From: Branchiostoma floridae
Taxonomy: Eukaryota; Chordata; Leptocardii; Amphioxiformes; Branchiostomatidae
Length of the DNA: 64,000 nucleotides
Direction of reading: 5' to 3'
NCBI RefSeq assembly: GCF_000003815.2
Contig: NC_049981.1
Coordinates: 20,950,505 to 21,014,504, forward strand
Shown: positions 48,401 to 59,375 of the stretch, in pieces
Layout of the letters: each line of letters begins with the position of its first letter
Position numbering within the stretch: the stretch's first letter is position 1
Program-made: the position numbers and the translations under genes
Notes under the pieces: generated by a model
Seen by the model: the letters and a program-made list of their open reading frames with translations, nothing else
Told to the model about the DNA's origin: nothing
The model's database searches: none

Positions 48401-50161
48401 ATGATCTACACTTACATTTTCGTTTCCACGACCATTTCGGTCGACCGGTCCGGGTTTGGAAATGTGACCTTTATATAGCACAAGAGACTCACAAGAGGGG
48501 TAATTAAGTCGTAGTAGCCTGACTGAAATCCCTCTCTCTGACAAGTCTAACATAGGACACATCGGCTCCGCAAACGTGCTGCAGTCCAGTGAGACGTTTT
48601 ACATGACTGTAGAGAGTCTTGTCTCATTGTGTATCGAGGAGGATAAAATAACCTCCTTGTTGTGTATCAACCAGCATGCATGAGTGGCTATTTGCGAATG
48701 CATGGTGTGAATGAGTCATTATGGGGCGGATACCTCGGATTAGAAACGCCCCCAGTGGAGAGATGGAGATTACGATCAGTAATTATCACTGTTTTGCTAA
48801 TTAATCCTTTACACCTATTCAGAAACTCCGTACTTGTTTCGTCAAATGTTGTCCAATATGATGATAACTCTGGAATGCTTTGCGCGTGTTCTACACCTCT
48901 CCAAGCCTTGTAAAACAACTTGAAACTGCTTTGGGGAGTTTTGTGTTTGAAAATTGATTCCGTCGGACAAAGGGAGGTTCTTGTGCATATTTATCATCTG
49001 ATCATTCCTGTTGATAACGGATCGGCCTTTCAAATCTTGCAGAATCTACCCAGGAATTTTTTTTCCAGTATTTTCTGGACAAAGAAAATGGCACCCTTGA
49101 TGAACTATCCGGGCACAGTTTTAAACGTGTACTACGTGAACTGAAAGAAATACGAGAAAAATATCGCAAGTCGGATGAAGGAGTCGCATGATCAACATGC
49201 ATAATGAAAACATTGCCGAGTTTTTACAAACAGTGTGAACGGTCGTTTGTTCCTCGCTGTAACAGAGTAGAATCGGTGTGAAGAAAAGAGTCTTATCTGA
49301 TCCGTAGACCGATACGCTTGATGTGGGACCCGATGTGTATTACCGTCTCGGACCCAATACACATTTTTGCTGTAAAAGGAAAAACAACACTCTTGTATGG
49401 TACCGCTTGTATCGATACCGATTTTTGTTTCACCTTTTCCCTCCTTTTTTTCAGCTGTGGTCTTATCTTATTCCACACAACAGACGAAATTAGGTAATGA
49501 AATTGGATTTGGCAATCAAATGATAATTTGTACCATTGCACAGCAGAAAGTATCCACAGGCCACATACAGACTAGTTGATGAACAACATCTGTGGCACTG
49601 GTAGAAACGTCGTCCAAATATCTACTTTTAATTCTGAGTACCATTTCGACCTCTCAATGGATCTACTTGGGATGCAATTTCTAAAACACTTGGATGTTTC
49701 TTACAACAAGAGTCTGCCCCTTTCTCTTCTTGTCGATACAAAGGTAATCGAAAAAAAAATCATTTGCCTCATCTCAATTGCAAAGCTCCAGATAATTCCG
49801 TTAAAACTGACTGACCTTTTAGTGCGAAACTCCTGACGGTGTCGGACGGCAGCGGCAGCGCCTGGTTTTCCTCCCGGGTGACGTTGAGGTCTGTCCCCGA
49901 GCTCAGACTCTGGTAGAAGTCGAGCATGAACTCTGGAGTCATCCTCCCCGCCACGGCCATGCCCCGCATGGTCACGTTAACCACGCCGTCGCCATGCTCG
50001 TATCTTCCCAGCGTCAGACCCTCTCCGCCACTCGCTCGAAGTAGGCCCGACGCCGCTAGTGTATGCTCGTTCGACAAGCATTCACACTGCAGGAGTTGAA
50101 CGGCGAAGAACGCGACCGAAGCCGTCAGAAATGTCCCCATGGCTGGGCGCGGAGCTGGCAT
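45430..50161 (-). CDS. nodal: Nodal (TGF-beta superfamily ligand)
   Basis: Four exons on the minus strand: 49816-50161, 46954-47120, 46412-46530, 45430-46186. They total 1,389 nt (462 residues) with phases 1, 0 and 2. The start at 50161 adds seven residues before a second Met (50140) that begins a clear signal peptide ([17 protein letters not shown]); either may be used. A prodomain with basic processing sites ([12 protein letters not shown] region) precedes the mature cystine-knot domain. The mature domain begins [10 protein letters not shown] and contains the Nodal signatures [33 protein letters not shown] and [12 protein letters not shown]. Nodal acts through activin-type receptors with EGF-CFC co-receptors to set mesendoderm and left-right or dorsal fates. 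Intron 1 holds a FoxH1 site pair and a LINE fragment. The minus-strand TTATAAGG (50214-50221) may be the TATA box. Confidence 0.93.
47459..47466 (+). promoter_or_regulatory. Single FoxH1-type match in nodal intron 1
   Basis: AATACACA occurs inside a CA-rich stretch, so it may be a chance match. It is listed because it lies in the same intron as the stronger pair at 49334-49363. Confidence 0.25.
47715..48400 (-). mobile_element. 5'-truncated LINE fragment in nodal intron 1
   Basis: A minus-strand open segment (47878-48384) encodes the C-terminal part of a non-LTR ORF2 with the motif [16 protein letters not shown] and a zinc-finger-like C.FC, EDEFHF, C arrangement. It is homologous to the end of the element at 55,480-58,785. 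The 3' end near 47,730 reads CAATAAAGTTCTTC on the minus strand. Confidence 0.82.
49334..49363. promoter_or_regulatory. Inverted pair of FoxH1-type sites in nodal intron 1
   Basis: TGTGTATT (49334-49341) and AATACACA (49356-49363) are two exact matches to the AAT(A/C)CACA FoxH1 consensus in opposite orientation, 14 bases apart. A GTCT Smad half-site lies between them. They sit about 450 bp into intron 1. In several chordates an intronic FoxH1 pair makes up the autoregulatory Nodal enhancer. Function here is inferred. Confidence 0.55.
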
Positions 50162-50213
50162 GTCCGACGCGGTGTTGGTCTCGGCCTGCCTGCTGCATTA
50201 ACTGATTACCACT

Positions 50214-50221
50214 CCTTATAA
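50214..50221 (-). promoter_or_regulatory. Possible TATA box of nodal
   Basis: TTATAAGG on the minus strand, about 55 bases before the upstream start codon. The spacing is reasonable for a short 5' UTR. No transcript start is known. Confidence 0.4.
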
Positions 50222-52980
50222 GTAATATAACCCAGATTCCACCTCTTTAATATTCATGACGCGAGGCGAAAGACAAAGGCAAGGCGGGAGGTGATAGGGG
50301 ACAATGAAGTGTCAGACATTCAGCGGTCTTCATTTTGGTCTTTTGATGGTATGGAAAGCAAACCGTGTCTTTGACGGGAAAATGACACACGATTTCAAAG
50401 TTCAAAATGATTTTTTGCTCCTCCAGAAACCTCATCACGTTGTAATTATCATCTTATCTTAATTACCCCATGACTGGTAATTAGCTCACCGTCCGGTTTT
50501 TAGACAAGCTAAGTGACTTGTCGATCGACCATTGACGGCCTATAAAAGAGCAATCAACAAACGCCATACAAACACGGTGAGTACACAGACAACACGGCCA
50601 GGCTTTAGTTACGGCTCTTCACAGGCACCTTATCACTCCGATAATCCGCCATCTTATACGCCTTTTGTTCACGGCGATCTCCCAACACCGTTAAGTACTT
50701 ACTTTAACACCATTAAATATCCGGGCAAAAAGTCACTTCGAAAAAAAAAAAGAATCGAAAATAACATCACAGGCTTTCTGTGTCGTGTTAATTGTCCACG
50801 TTCCCCTTCTCCCTTACCTAACATTATTACCTGGTGTCGCCTGCGAAGCAATGATAATAATGGTTTCAATTTTGGTAGACATTCCTGAAATGCCTTATTT
50901 ATACTTGACATAGTTGTGTCCCAAAATTTGAGTTGTACACCTATTTCTTGGTGAAGCTAAGTACTCACTGATGCCGACAATGGTTAGTATGATCAAGGAC
51001 AGGAAGGAGGGTGTATGATGGGAAGATATCGATCAGGGGATTAGGACTTCCATAAATGCCCTAAAATACCCTGCTTCCGCCACGATAAACTTATCATAAA
51101 GAGCCCACCACACTTGCAACACAAAGAAACTTCATGACACACAAGTATAGTATGCGAATTGCAAAATAACGCGTACTTGCGCTTAGTGTCCATTTTGAAG
51201 TTAAGAGTTAGGAATAAGACCCTTCTCTGAAACAAAAAATTAAGAAGTAACAGTGATAGAAGTTAAGTATTTTGGTCCCATGAGGGTTGGATTTCTCATT
51301 GATTGGTAAGATCTCCTTGGGAGGTACACAGCTTAGTGGTGTTTTCACACCTAGGTTTATGTATCGTCAGTGGATCAACAAGATTAACTCGGTATCACCT
51401 GGTCTCACAGTGGAGTGACAGTCAACAACACTGTACTATGTATTGGCAATCTACAAGTTGATTTTACGGACGGCAAAGCGTTAGCTGATGGTCAAGAGCA
51501 AGGAGCTTTCATCGACAGGTGATGAAAGCTTCTTGGCAGACTTCTTGGAGCGCTGACGTTTATTTTGGGGTTGGAGGCGCTGATTTGCAACATGAGTTAA
51601 CGCCCGTAGTTTCCGTGCTGGCATTAGAGATCATTAAATTTTGAGACCATTAGCCCATGTTGAAAATTGCGCATCATCGCTCCCCACCAAACCAAACGCC
51701 AGTGTTTCAAGTCTGCGAAGGAGGCTTTATCTTTCACACAGCCCCGCTTAACGCTACCTCTACGGTGCTAGGAGTGTATCCGCCCACCCAGTTCATTGGC
51801 GCAAGCCGGGGAAAATTTTACAGGGTTGCCTTTACCCGGAGGGCCAGTTAAACAATATCCTGCCACTGCAGACTTATGTTTAGTAGGTTGGGCCCGGTAA
51901 AACACCAATAAGCCATCCAGTAGAGAGTGGTGACCAGGCTATTTAAAGGTTGCGACTGTTGGTCAGTAATTACGACTTTGCCCCCCCCCCCCCCCTCGAC
52001 ATCTGCTTGGAGATTATGTATTGATTGGTGGCTCTTTCAAACATTCTGTGCAGAAACCAACATAATCTCCAAGCAGATGTTGGGGCGGGATATTGTCCGG
52101 TTTTCTGCTGCCGAGCTCCGGCGTTTGGGGCGGGTGCTTATAAAGATCTGCAACTTCTTGTAGATCATCATCAAATAACAACATGTCAATAGTATTGGGA
52201 CCTTTTTTGGGGGTATAAAAATTCAAACTATTTTAGACAAGCAACTTTGATCAAAATCACAATTTATTGAAAACAATAAAGAATGATGATCCAACCTACC
52301 TATAGATTCATGGTATCAAATTTGTCAAGACAGCTCACAAAGTTTCAAGAAAGGAATAATTCTCTCCTGAATCATATTATCGATCTATAGAGAACATGCA
52401 TCTTTCTAGGGATGAAATTTCCTAAGTGCATTTATCATTGAGAGGTTTTAAGATGATAAGTACTGAAGTATGAAAAATGCATTCAACAGATGCAATGTAC
52501 TTACTACAGTTTACATGAACCACATTTAGTAAAGCAGGGTAATCAATTACATTCATCACATTTTATAAACTACAGCTTCTTTCAAGTGGGTAGGATTTTG
52601 AAAAAGATACTTTTTTTTTACATATTTTGTACATTCTCATCACAGTGACATACAATTCTGAACATCTGTACATCTATATCCTGCAACCACTGGAGCCAAA
52701 AGTACACTATGTAGCTTTTATCCTAGAGTGATGATAATCAAATCACTGTTAGGTAGTATGTAAGACTTGTCTACACTGTACTATGTCCCCGCATATATTC
52801 AAGTCCGTATCAGTTATGTATTGACCTTTTTTGGCCTAGATAAAATTTTGGGGAAAGCAGTTGTTTTCTACTTTGACGCATCGCTATCACTGTATGTGCA
52901 GCCTGGTTATCGAACAGAAAATAATTCTTCTGCCGCAAACTTTACCTAAGACAATAAATGCCAATACACAACTCATACCG
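50222..52980. other. Intergenic region upstream of nodal
   Basis: No gene is recognised. It contains a poly-C run (about 51980-51995), an inverted pair of MITE-like termini (about 52000-52079) and AT-rich unique sequence. Confidence 0.55.
52000..52079. repeat. Inverted 19-bp arms matching the MITE terminus of 35399-35524
   Basis: ACATCTGCTTGGAGATTAT (about 52000-52017) and its reverse complement ATAATCTCCAAGCAGATGT (about 52062-52079) surround about 44 bp. The arms contain the same TAATCTCCAAGCAGATG terminus as the Mutator-like MITE, but point outward, as if two element ends abut. Confidence 0.75.
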
Positions 52981-52983
52981 ACT

Positions 52984-53242
52984 NNNNNNNNNNNNNNNNN
53001 NNNNNNNNNNNNNNNNNNNNNNNNNNNNNNNNNNNNNNNNNNNNNNNNNNNNNNNNNNNNNNNNNNNNNNNNNNNNNNNNNNNNNNNNNNNNNNNNNNNN
53101 NNNNNNNNNNNNNNNNNNNNNNNNNNNNNNNNNNNNNNNNNNNNNNNNNNNNNNNNNNNNNNNNNNNNNNNNNNNNNNNNNNNNNNNNNNNNNNNNNNNN
53201 NNNNNNNNNNNNNNNNNNNNNNNNNNNNNNNNNNNNNNNNNN
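52984..53242. other. Assembly gap (N)
   Basis: 259 N in the intergenic region between nodal and the TMEM243-like genes. Confidence 0.99.
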
Positions 53243-53599
53243 GAAGTACTACCCGGTATATATACTTTGATATAGTAAATATATCATATATTTTTGGGGT
53301 AACATTTTTTTTCAACAATACGTGTATGTAAGTCATTACAATGCTATAAACCATCCCACTACCAAGAAATGGGCTGATACCCACTAACAGGCACATAAGA
53401 CCAACTGCTGATGTCAGACTTCTGTTCAGGTCATGAAACATAAGCTCTGGATCATGTACACTTGAGACTGGGAACAGAGGACTGATCAATGGAATCAGTG
53501 GAATTACCTTCCAGTGACTTTAAAAACGGCTCCCAACATTGCAACAATCAAGCATATGATGAAACTGAGAGCTGACCTCTGACCTCACGACCGGACTGA

Positions 53600-53765
53600 A
53601 GTATGATTATGGAAAACGGTCATTGTATATATTATTTGTATGTTATGTATTGTGTTGATGTGTCATGTACTATGTGTTATCCAGGGCCCCACTGTAAAGC
53701 AGGGTGATACACTGAGTTGGGCTACCCTGGCTAAAGAAAACAGAATAAAAATCAAAATCAAAAGC
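53600..53765 (+). mobile_element. 3' end of a CR1-like LINE
   Basis: The sequence GGGCCCCACTGTAAAGCAGG followed by GGGCTACCCTGGCTAAAG and then repeated AAAATCAAAATC looks like the 3' UTR and tail of a non-LTR element. No coding part remains. Confidence 0.55.
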
Positions 53766-53943
53766 TTGTTGACAAGGACTTAACTTACAGTATGAAAATT
53801 GCATATAAAACCTTAATGTCATTTGCCATCACATATGAACATTTCATTCAAAATTTATACTTTCTGCAATTTCAACATTTTGCAGGTTACAGGCAGGTAT
53901 TTTCAGCCCTGCCCATGGCACAGTGAATGGATCAGAACCTTGC

Positions 53944-56900
53944 CTAGTAAAACACAAGAATGTCGGTGAAAACCCCCTGCAGCATGATGCAGAACCCCAT
54001 GAAGAACAGGAACCACGTCTTCTCTTTGGGAAAGTCTCCCTTTCTGATGATGTAGATCTACAATGAGAACAACAGACACATGCATTGCAAAAACAAATAT
54101 AAACAATCAGGTGTTTGCTCTTTGGTGACTATGTCCTAAATGTCAGACATTGGTCTTTGGTCATGCTTTTTAGGTGGAATATACTACTATCTTTTGTGCA
54201 TTTGCAGAGGAAGTGACGTAGGTTTGAGGCCCTTTACCTGCTTGTTATGGAACTGCAGGGATACTTTTCCAAAAGAAGAAAACTTAAGAAGAGGTTAACA
54301 GATGTCATCATTTTATGTATCTTTCAAAATACAACACTGTAACATTCGTATTTGGTGGACTGCATCTCTCAGTAGATTTATCACAGTAATGCTATCATTT
54401 TTGTTGGTGTAAAATGAACTTAACAGTACTTACCAGCAACACTTCCAAACCTGCTAGTCCTAATAAAGAGACAGAGGTTTGTAAACATCATTGACAACAA
54501 ACAGGCATCATGGGAAATATATACATAGCGCTTTCAAATGAATTCAGTATTCAGAATGCATGCCCTTTACCACAATGCATTCAAAAAGTCTTAAACATTT
54601 CCAAGCATTCCCTAAACCTACTGTTTGATTTTGTGAAGACTGCAATACACACCTCTTTTTCAAACAGTTTGGGTTTGTATGAGTGTATGATACTTACCAA
54701 GCATGCAGATGCCAAGCATGAGGTACAAGGCGCCATTGTAATGGTAGGAGATTCCTCTGTACAAACTCAACACAAGGGACACCTGGAATAAAATTAGCAG
54801 GGTTCAAGCTAGTACTTTTTTAGCATATATAGCCATAAAGCTATAATTTTCTGCCACCACAATGAATTGATGATCCTTACTATTACGCTTATTTTAGACT
54901 TCACTTGTCAGATTAGCTGCTGATAAAAATCAATTTCATTGAAATACACGCTACAAATAGATATACCATATCTGTTACAACAGACGTTTAGGCTAGACAT
55001 TTAGAAAATGATGGTTGTCTTACCAAAACCATGATCACTACTGTTGCAACAAAGGAAATCTGTAGATATCTCTGTAAGAAAAAAAGTTATTTATATGGTT
55101 ACATTTCAATTGAAAATACAAACTATTGCAAAGTACTAGTGGTATACTAATAACTCATATAACGTTACACTTTAAACGTACGTCTTTGTTTGTTTGTTTG
55201 TTTGAACCATTCTTAAATAACTGATATTGGCCTGCTGGATTTTAATTGCAGTCATGAGGGAAAATATGAAGTAATAATTATAGCAGAGTGGGTTTTCATT
55301 CAACAATTGCTATCCATTCTCTTAACATGTTTTAAGTTGATACACATAACAATCCGATATTGGATCAATGCAGTCACATGAAGGTGTGTAATCATTAAAT
55401 CATCTACCAGATGACATAATGACGGCATTGGTAACTTGGGGCAGTGGGAGGGGGTCGGTCTGTTTTTTATAATGAATGAAGACCTTTATTGTACATTCAT
55501 ACCCACTGGGTTTAGTACAGGTCACAACAAATGATACAACATGATATAATGATACAATGAATCTACACTACTCAAGGATCGTATTCTACTGCGTACATTC
55601 GGCTTCTTCTCGTTTCTTTGTGATATTGAAAATGTAAGAACAGATATGCTTTATAAGTAAAGGCTTGTCTAGATTCATAAGGAATATAAATTTGTCTATA
55701 TTACTTAGTTGTATGAAGTGGGGGAACATGGATTCTATTAGTCTGTAGAGTTCAGCTCTCTCTTTCTTGTACAAACTACATTCTACTACAAAATGATGTT
55801 CGTCTTCTAACTTATCTAGATTGCAGTATCTACATATTCGTTGTTCTAGAGGAGTGCGGTTATGTCTTCCGGTTTCGATGTGTAATTTGTGGCAACTGAC
55901 TCGTAGTTTTGTGACGGCCGTCCTGTGCCGAATATTGTCAATATCCAGGTATTGTTCCACATTATAAGTGGACTTGAACAGTCTGTAAGACCTCAATTTG
56001 TTTTTAGCGGATCCACCTTTGTTGTCATTGTGTATCTCTCTTAAAAAAGTTTGAAAATAAATGTCTTTCAGACGCTGATTGATAGAATTGATAATTTGAG
56101 ACGAATTTGTATTGTGCTGTAGAGGACAATGCCATACATAACCATAGCCGCATTCCTCCAGTGACTGGCGAACTCCTGACGCCCAACACTTGGCTCCAGC
56201 CTTGTCTAAATCTATCTGGCAAGAAAGAGCGTCTGACTGGAAACTGTCTGCTGGTACTTTCTGGCGAAGTCTAATTAAGTGTTTAATAGCATTTAGGGAG
56301 GCTTCCAAATGAATGGGGAACCTCCCTAACTCGGCTCTAGCGGCGAGGCCACTTGTGGATCTTGGCACGTGTAGGGTTTGCTTACAGAATTTTAGATGTA
56401 TTGTTTCAATAGGACAGGATTTGGGGCTTTTAACAGAACCCCAGATTTCCGATCCATAGAGAATTATGGGCTTAACACATGTATCAAAAAGTTTGTTTCT
56501 GACAGACAAAGGAGCATCGGCTTTGTCTAGGGATTGATTTATCCCGAATAAAGCTTTCAGACCCTTACTGTACAAGTGTTTGTTGTTCGCCTTGAAAGTA
56601 CCCGCAGAATTGACAACAATACCTAAATAACAATAGTTTGTCACTATTTCAACAGGATTGTTCTTATACATGAAATACACATCTTTTGGTATACGACCAC
56701 CCTTAGTGAAAACAATTATTTTTGTTTTCCTAAGGTTCACATTTAGGTGCCATGTTTGACAGTATTCTTCTAGTCTATTCAAAGAACATTGTAGACCTTG
56801 TTTGGATTCAGAGAAAAGAACTAAATCATCTGCATACAATAGACAAGAGACACGCTTACTGTACATAGTTGGGGGGTTACACATATCATTATCAAAGATA

Positions 56901-59080
56901 GATGTAATATCACTTAAAAATAAATTGAATAAAGTTGGGCTTAAATTACAACCCTGTCTGACACCACAGTTTGTGACAAAAGGTTCAGTCAGACCTTGAC
57001 TGTATTTCACACGATTTGTAGTTTTTGAATACATGTCTTTGATAGTTCGAAGAAAGTTGCCCTGTATACCTAACTTGTTTAATTTGTAAAGGAGGCCATT
57101 TCTCCAGACGGAGTCGAACGCTTTACTAAAATCTACGAAACATGCAAAGAGACGGGAATTTTTACTTAGATACTTGCTAACTAATGTACTTAACACGAAA
57201 AGATTATCTGTAGTTCTAAAGTTCTTCCTAAACCCTGCCTGATGGGGTTTGAAAAGACTATTGTTTTCGGCATAACTAACTAAGCGATTGTTTGATATAG
57301 AGGAGAATAGTTTACCTAAGCAGCTAATTATGGAAATTCCGCGGTAGTTGTCTGGGAGAGATGGGTCGCCGGATTTGTGAATTGGAACAATGTGGCTAAG
57401 GGACCACTCCTGTGGGTAATACCCGTTTTGCAGACAATTGTTAAAAAAGTTGCAGGAGTGGCGTTTGAAGTACCGATTTACCAAATTTCAACATTTCATT
57501 TAAGATCAAATCATTTCCACTCGATTTATTGTTCTTGAGGTTTGAAATGGCATTATATAATTCTTCTGAAGTTATAGGGGAATCTAGAACAGATGGATTA
57601 GTAGCGGAGGACGACGGATTTAGTTGATCGTTTTCAGGAATTGGAGAGTCGTTTGTACCATTATTAGGGAGTTTGTCTAAATTGCTAAAATGTTCAAACC
57701 ACTCTTCTTCTGAGATTTGATTATTTTCTTGCGTTTTCGTCGGTTTTAGCTTATTAACTAAGTTCCAAAAGGCGCCTGGATTTTTGTCTTTGAGGGAAGA
57801 CAATTGGGTCATGATTTGTTTGTGAAAGTCTGTTTTCTTCTTTTTTATCAGTTTTTTAAATTCTTTCTTTCTTTTGAAATATCTTCCCCTTATGTCGGAG
57901 TTAAATGGTTGTTTGGATAGTAAATATGCTAGGTTCTTTATTTCACGTTTTAGTTCGTTACAACTCTTGTCAAACCATTGTTTATTTTGTCGTAGCTGCG
58001 GGTGTTTCTTATGTTTAGTTATCTGTACTGATAGGGATTTGAAACCAACGTCTCTCAGGATTGAACTAAATTCTGAGACAAAGGCTTCTATTTCTCCATT
58101 AGATTTTGTGTCCTTCGTATTTTGTGATGAGAGTGAATTCAGTCTATCGATAAAATGAGATTGAGAAAGGATGTGGTTGAATTTCTGTGCAGATTTATCA
58201 TCCCAATGAAATCGTTTTGGAGCGGGATTTCTTTTACGCTTTTGTTGTTTTTCATGCTGGTTTTGATGGTCTGTGTTTGATTTAATGAAGACTGATATCA
58301 GGCAGTGATCTGAAAAGACAGTTAGCGGATGAATTTGAAATAATAAAATGTTTTGCAGAAACGATTGGCTGGAAATTATGTAGTCGACCGTGCTACTACC
58401 GTTTGGTTGGTGACAGGTATAGTTACCTTGCAGGTCCCCAGCCACCCTGCCATTTAATATTCTGAGGTCTGCTTGTATGCAAAGCTCACTCAAAAGCCGG
58501 CCAAACTTGTTTGGAGGTGACTTATCCATATATTGCCTATCACTAACTTGGTTCGAGGAGCTGGCGGGAAAACCGTCGATGTTAATTTCCCTATCCACGT
58601 AATCACGTAGGTTACCAATACGCGCATTTAGATCTCCCCCTAATAAGACGAACCCCTCTGAACTATATCTACTTATTTCCTCTTCTAGTATGTCTAATAT
58701 ATGGTTATCGGCATTTATAATAAACCTCAGTGCGTGTGCGGTAATAAGATAATAAACTGAAGAAAAATGTGTGTTGTCTTGGTCTGCACAGATATGGTTG
58801 GTTTTAAACGTTTATGTGAAGATCAGTAATTGTGGGGCTGGTAAAATCTACACCTGCACCAACCTGTGAAGTTACTTCCGGGTTACAGCGACCGAAAAGA
58901 TCAACTGCATTTCCAAGACTATTCGCCAAAAAATGACACCTGAAACTCGCCCAATGTGGTCCTTACCTGAACAGGAGTCTGTGTGGAGTCGTAATATAGA
59001 GCTGCATTCTGCTTAGCCGGAGGTTCGGGCGCGCTTCCAGCCTGGCCAGAACCCAACAACGGAGTCTTAGAGTCCGCCAT
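53944..59080 (-). CDS. TMEM243-like multi-pass membrane protein (minus-strand paralog)
   Basis: Five exons on the minus strand: 58967-59080, 55024-55071, 54698-54782, 54434-54459, 53944-54057. They total 387 nt (128 residues) with matching phases. The start MADSKTPLLGSG gives a short cytosolic N-terminus ending ALYYDSTQTPVQ, followed by about four hydrophobic helices. Between helices 3 and 4 lies IYIIRKGDF, comparable to the IYWYRQGDL region of vertebrate TMEM243 as I remember it. Molecular function is unknown. The gene is head to head with a paralog starting at 59376. The 3.9-kb intron 1 contains a LINE. The assignment rests on helix layout and short motifs. Confidence 0.75.
55182..55203. 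repeat. (GTTT)n microsatellite
   Basis: Short run of GTTT units within intron 1 of the minus-strand TMEM243-like gene. Confidence 0.85.
55586..57484 (-). CDS. LINE reverse transcriptase segment
   Basis: 632-codon frame holding the whole RT domain, with the YADD active site and the C-terminal Cys/His motif. It has no genuine start: the first codons overlap the end of the upstream endonuclease frame. This is a fragment of one ORF2 split by a frameshift, so the copy is probably not autonomous. Confidence 0.9.
   Translation of the reverse strand: MVNRYFKRHSCNFFNNCLQNGYYPQEWSLSHIVPIHKSGDPSLPDNYRGISIISCLGKLFSSISNNRLVSYAENNSLFKPHQAGFRKNFRTTDNLFVLSTLVSKYLSKNSRLFACFVDFSKAFDSVWRNGLLYKLNKLGIQGNFLRTIKDMYSKTTNRVKYSQGLTEPFVTNCGVRQGCNLSPTLFNLFLSDITSIFDNDMCNPPTMYSKRVSCLLYADDLVLFSESKQGLQCSLNRLEEYCQTWHLNVNLRKTKIIVFTKGGRIPKDVYFMYKNNPVEIVTNYCYLGIVVNSAGTFKANNKHLYSKGLKALFGINQSLDKADAPLSVRNKLFDTCVKPIILYGSEIWGSVKSPKSCPIETIHLKFCKQTLHVPRSTSGLAARAELGRFPIHLEASLNAIKHLIRLRQKVPADSFQSDALSCQIDLDKAGAKCWASGVRQSLEECGYGYVWHCPLQHNTNSSQIINSINQRLKDIYFQTFLREIHNDNKGGSAKNKLRSYRLFKSTYNVEQYLDIDNIRHRTAVTKLRVSCHKLHIETGRHNRTPLEQRICRYCNLDKLEDEHHFVVECSLYKKERAELYRLIESMFPHFIQLSNIDKFIFLMNLDKPLLIKHICSYIFNITKKREEAECTQ
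57441..58598 (-). CDS. LINE endonuclease C-terminal part and linker
   Basis: The frame continues upstream beyond 58598 to about 58,780 (ILDILEEEISRYSSEGF, then VLLGGDLNARIG), so the true ORF is longer. It holds the GDLN and SDH motifs of AP-type endonucleases. The 5' truncation removes the N-terminal catalytic part. It ends at a stop shortly after passing the point where the RT frame takes over. Confidence 0.85.
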   Translation of the reverse strand: MDREINIDGFPASSSNQVSDRQYMDKSPPNKFGRLLSELCIQADLRILNGRVAGDLQGNYTCHQPNGSSTVDYIISSQSFLQNILLFQIHPLTVFSDHCLISVFIKSNTDHQNQHEKQQKRKRNPAPKRFHWDDKSAQKFNHILSQSHFIDRLNSLSSQNTKDTKSNGEIEAFVSEFSSILRDVGFKSLSVQITKHKKHPQLRQNKQWFDKSCNELKREIKNLAYLLSKQPFNSDIRGRYFKRKKEFKKLIKKKKTDFHKQIMTQLSSLKDKNPGAFWNLVNKLKPTKTQENNQISEEEWFEHFSNLDKLPNNGTNDSPIPENDQLNPSSSATNPSVLDSPITSEELYNAISNLKNNKSSGNDLILNEMLKFGKSVLQTPLLQLF

Positions 59081-59375
59081 TTTGGAACTTTTCCTGTCGA
59101 CCTGATTTTGTATAGCTGTCCGTTGTTGTGCCTGTATTTTATAACTTTCACTTCTGACATATTAAATACTTAAAAGCAATACAATGTAGCTTTTGACAAG
59201 ATAAAGATACATTGTATATATTGATCAAATTTAGCTATACCAAGAGGATTCAAAGTTTAGATTTCCATGTGGATTTAATATTTTGTAAGGCACTTTTCTC
59301 CCACGAACAATGCCAGGTCAGGTCAGGTTACTCGTGGTCATCACATGACACCAGGTGTTTACCTAAGACGGGAAG
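59081..59375. promoter_or_regulatory. Shared 5' region of two divergent TMEM243-like genes
   Basis: Only 295 bp separate the two start codons, so both 5' UTRs and core promoters must fit here. Minus-strand transcription would start near 59,100-59,160 and plus-strand near 59,300-59,370. No clear TATA box is seen on the plus-strand side. GTCAGGTCAGG and CATCACATGAC motifs lie at 59,313-59,350. Confidence 0.6.

Larger units (their letters stand above)
55480..58785 (-). mobile_element. Non-LTR retrotransposon (LINE), 5'-truncated, frameshifted
   Basis: Minus-strand element of about 3.3 kb inside intron 1 of the TMEM243-like gene. From its 5' side, part of an APE-type endonuclease is present (GGDLNARIG near 58,630; SDHCLISVF near 58,300). 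A linker and a reverse transcriptase follow (FVDFSKAFDSVW, GVRQGCNLSPTLFNLF, LLYADDLVLFSES), then a C-terminal zinc-finger-like C.YC, EDEHHF, C. The frame breaks once at 57,441-57,484, where two overlapping frames (57441-58598 and 55586-57484) must be one ORF. The 5' part of the endonuclease and any ORF1 are absent. The 3' end is the minus-strand AATAAAGGTCTTCATTCATT (about 55,476-55,495). The clade is not settled. Confidence 0.93.
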
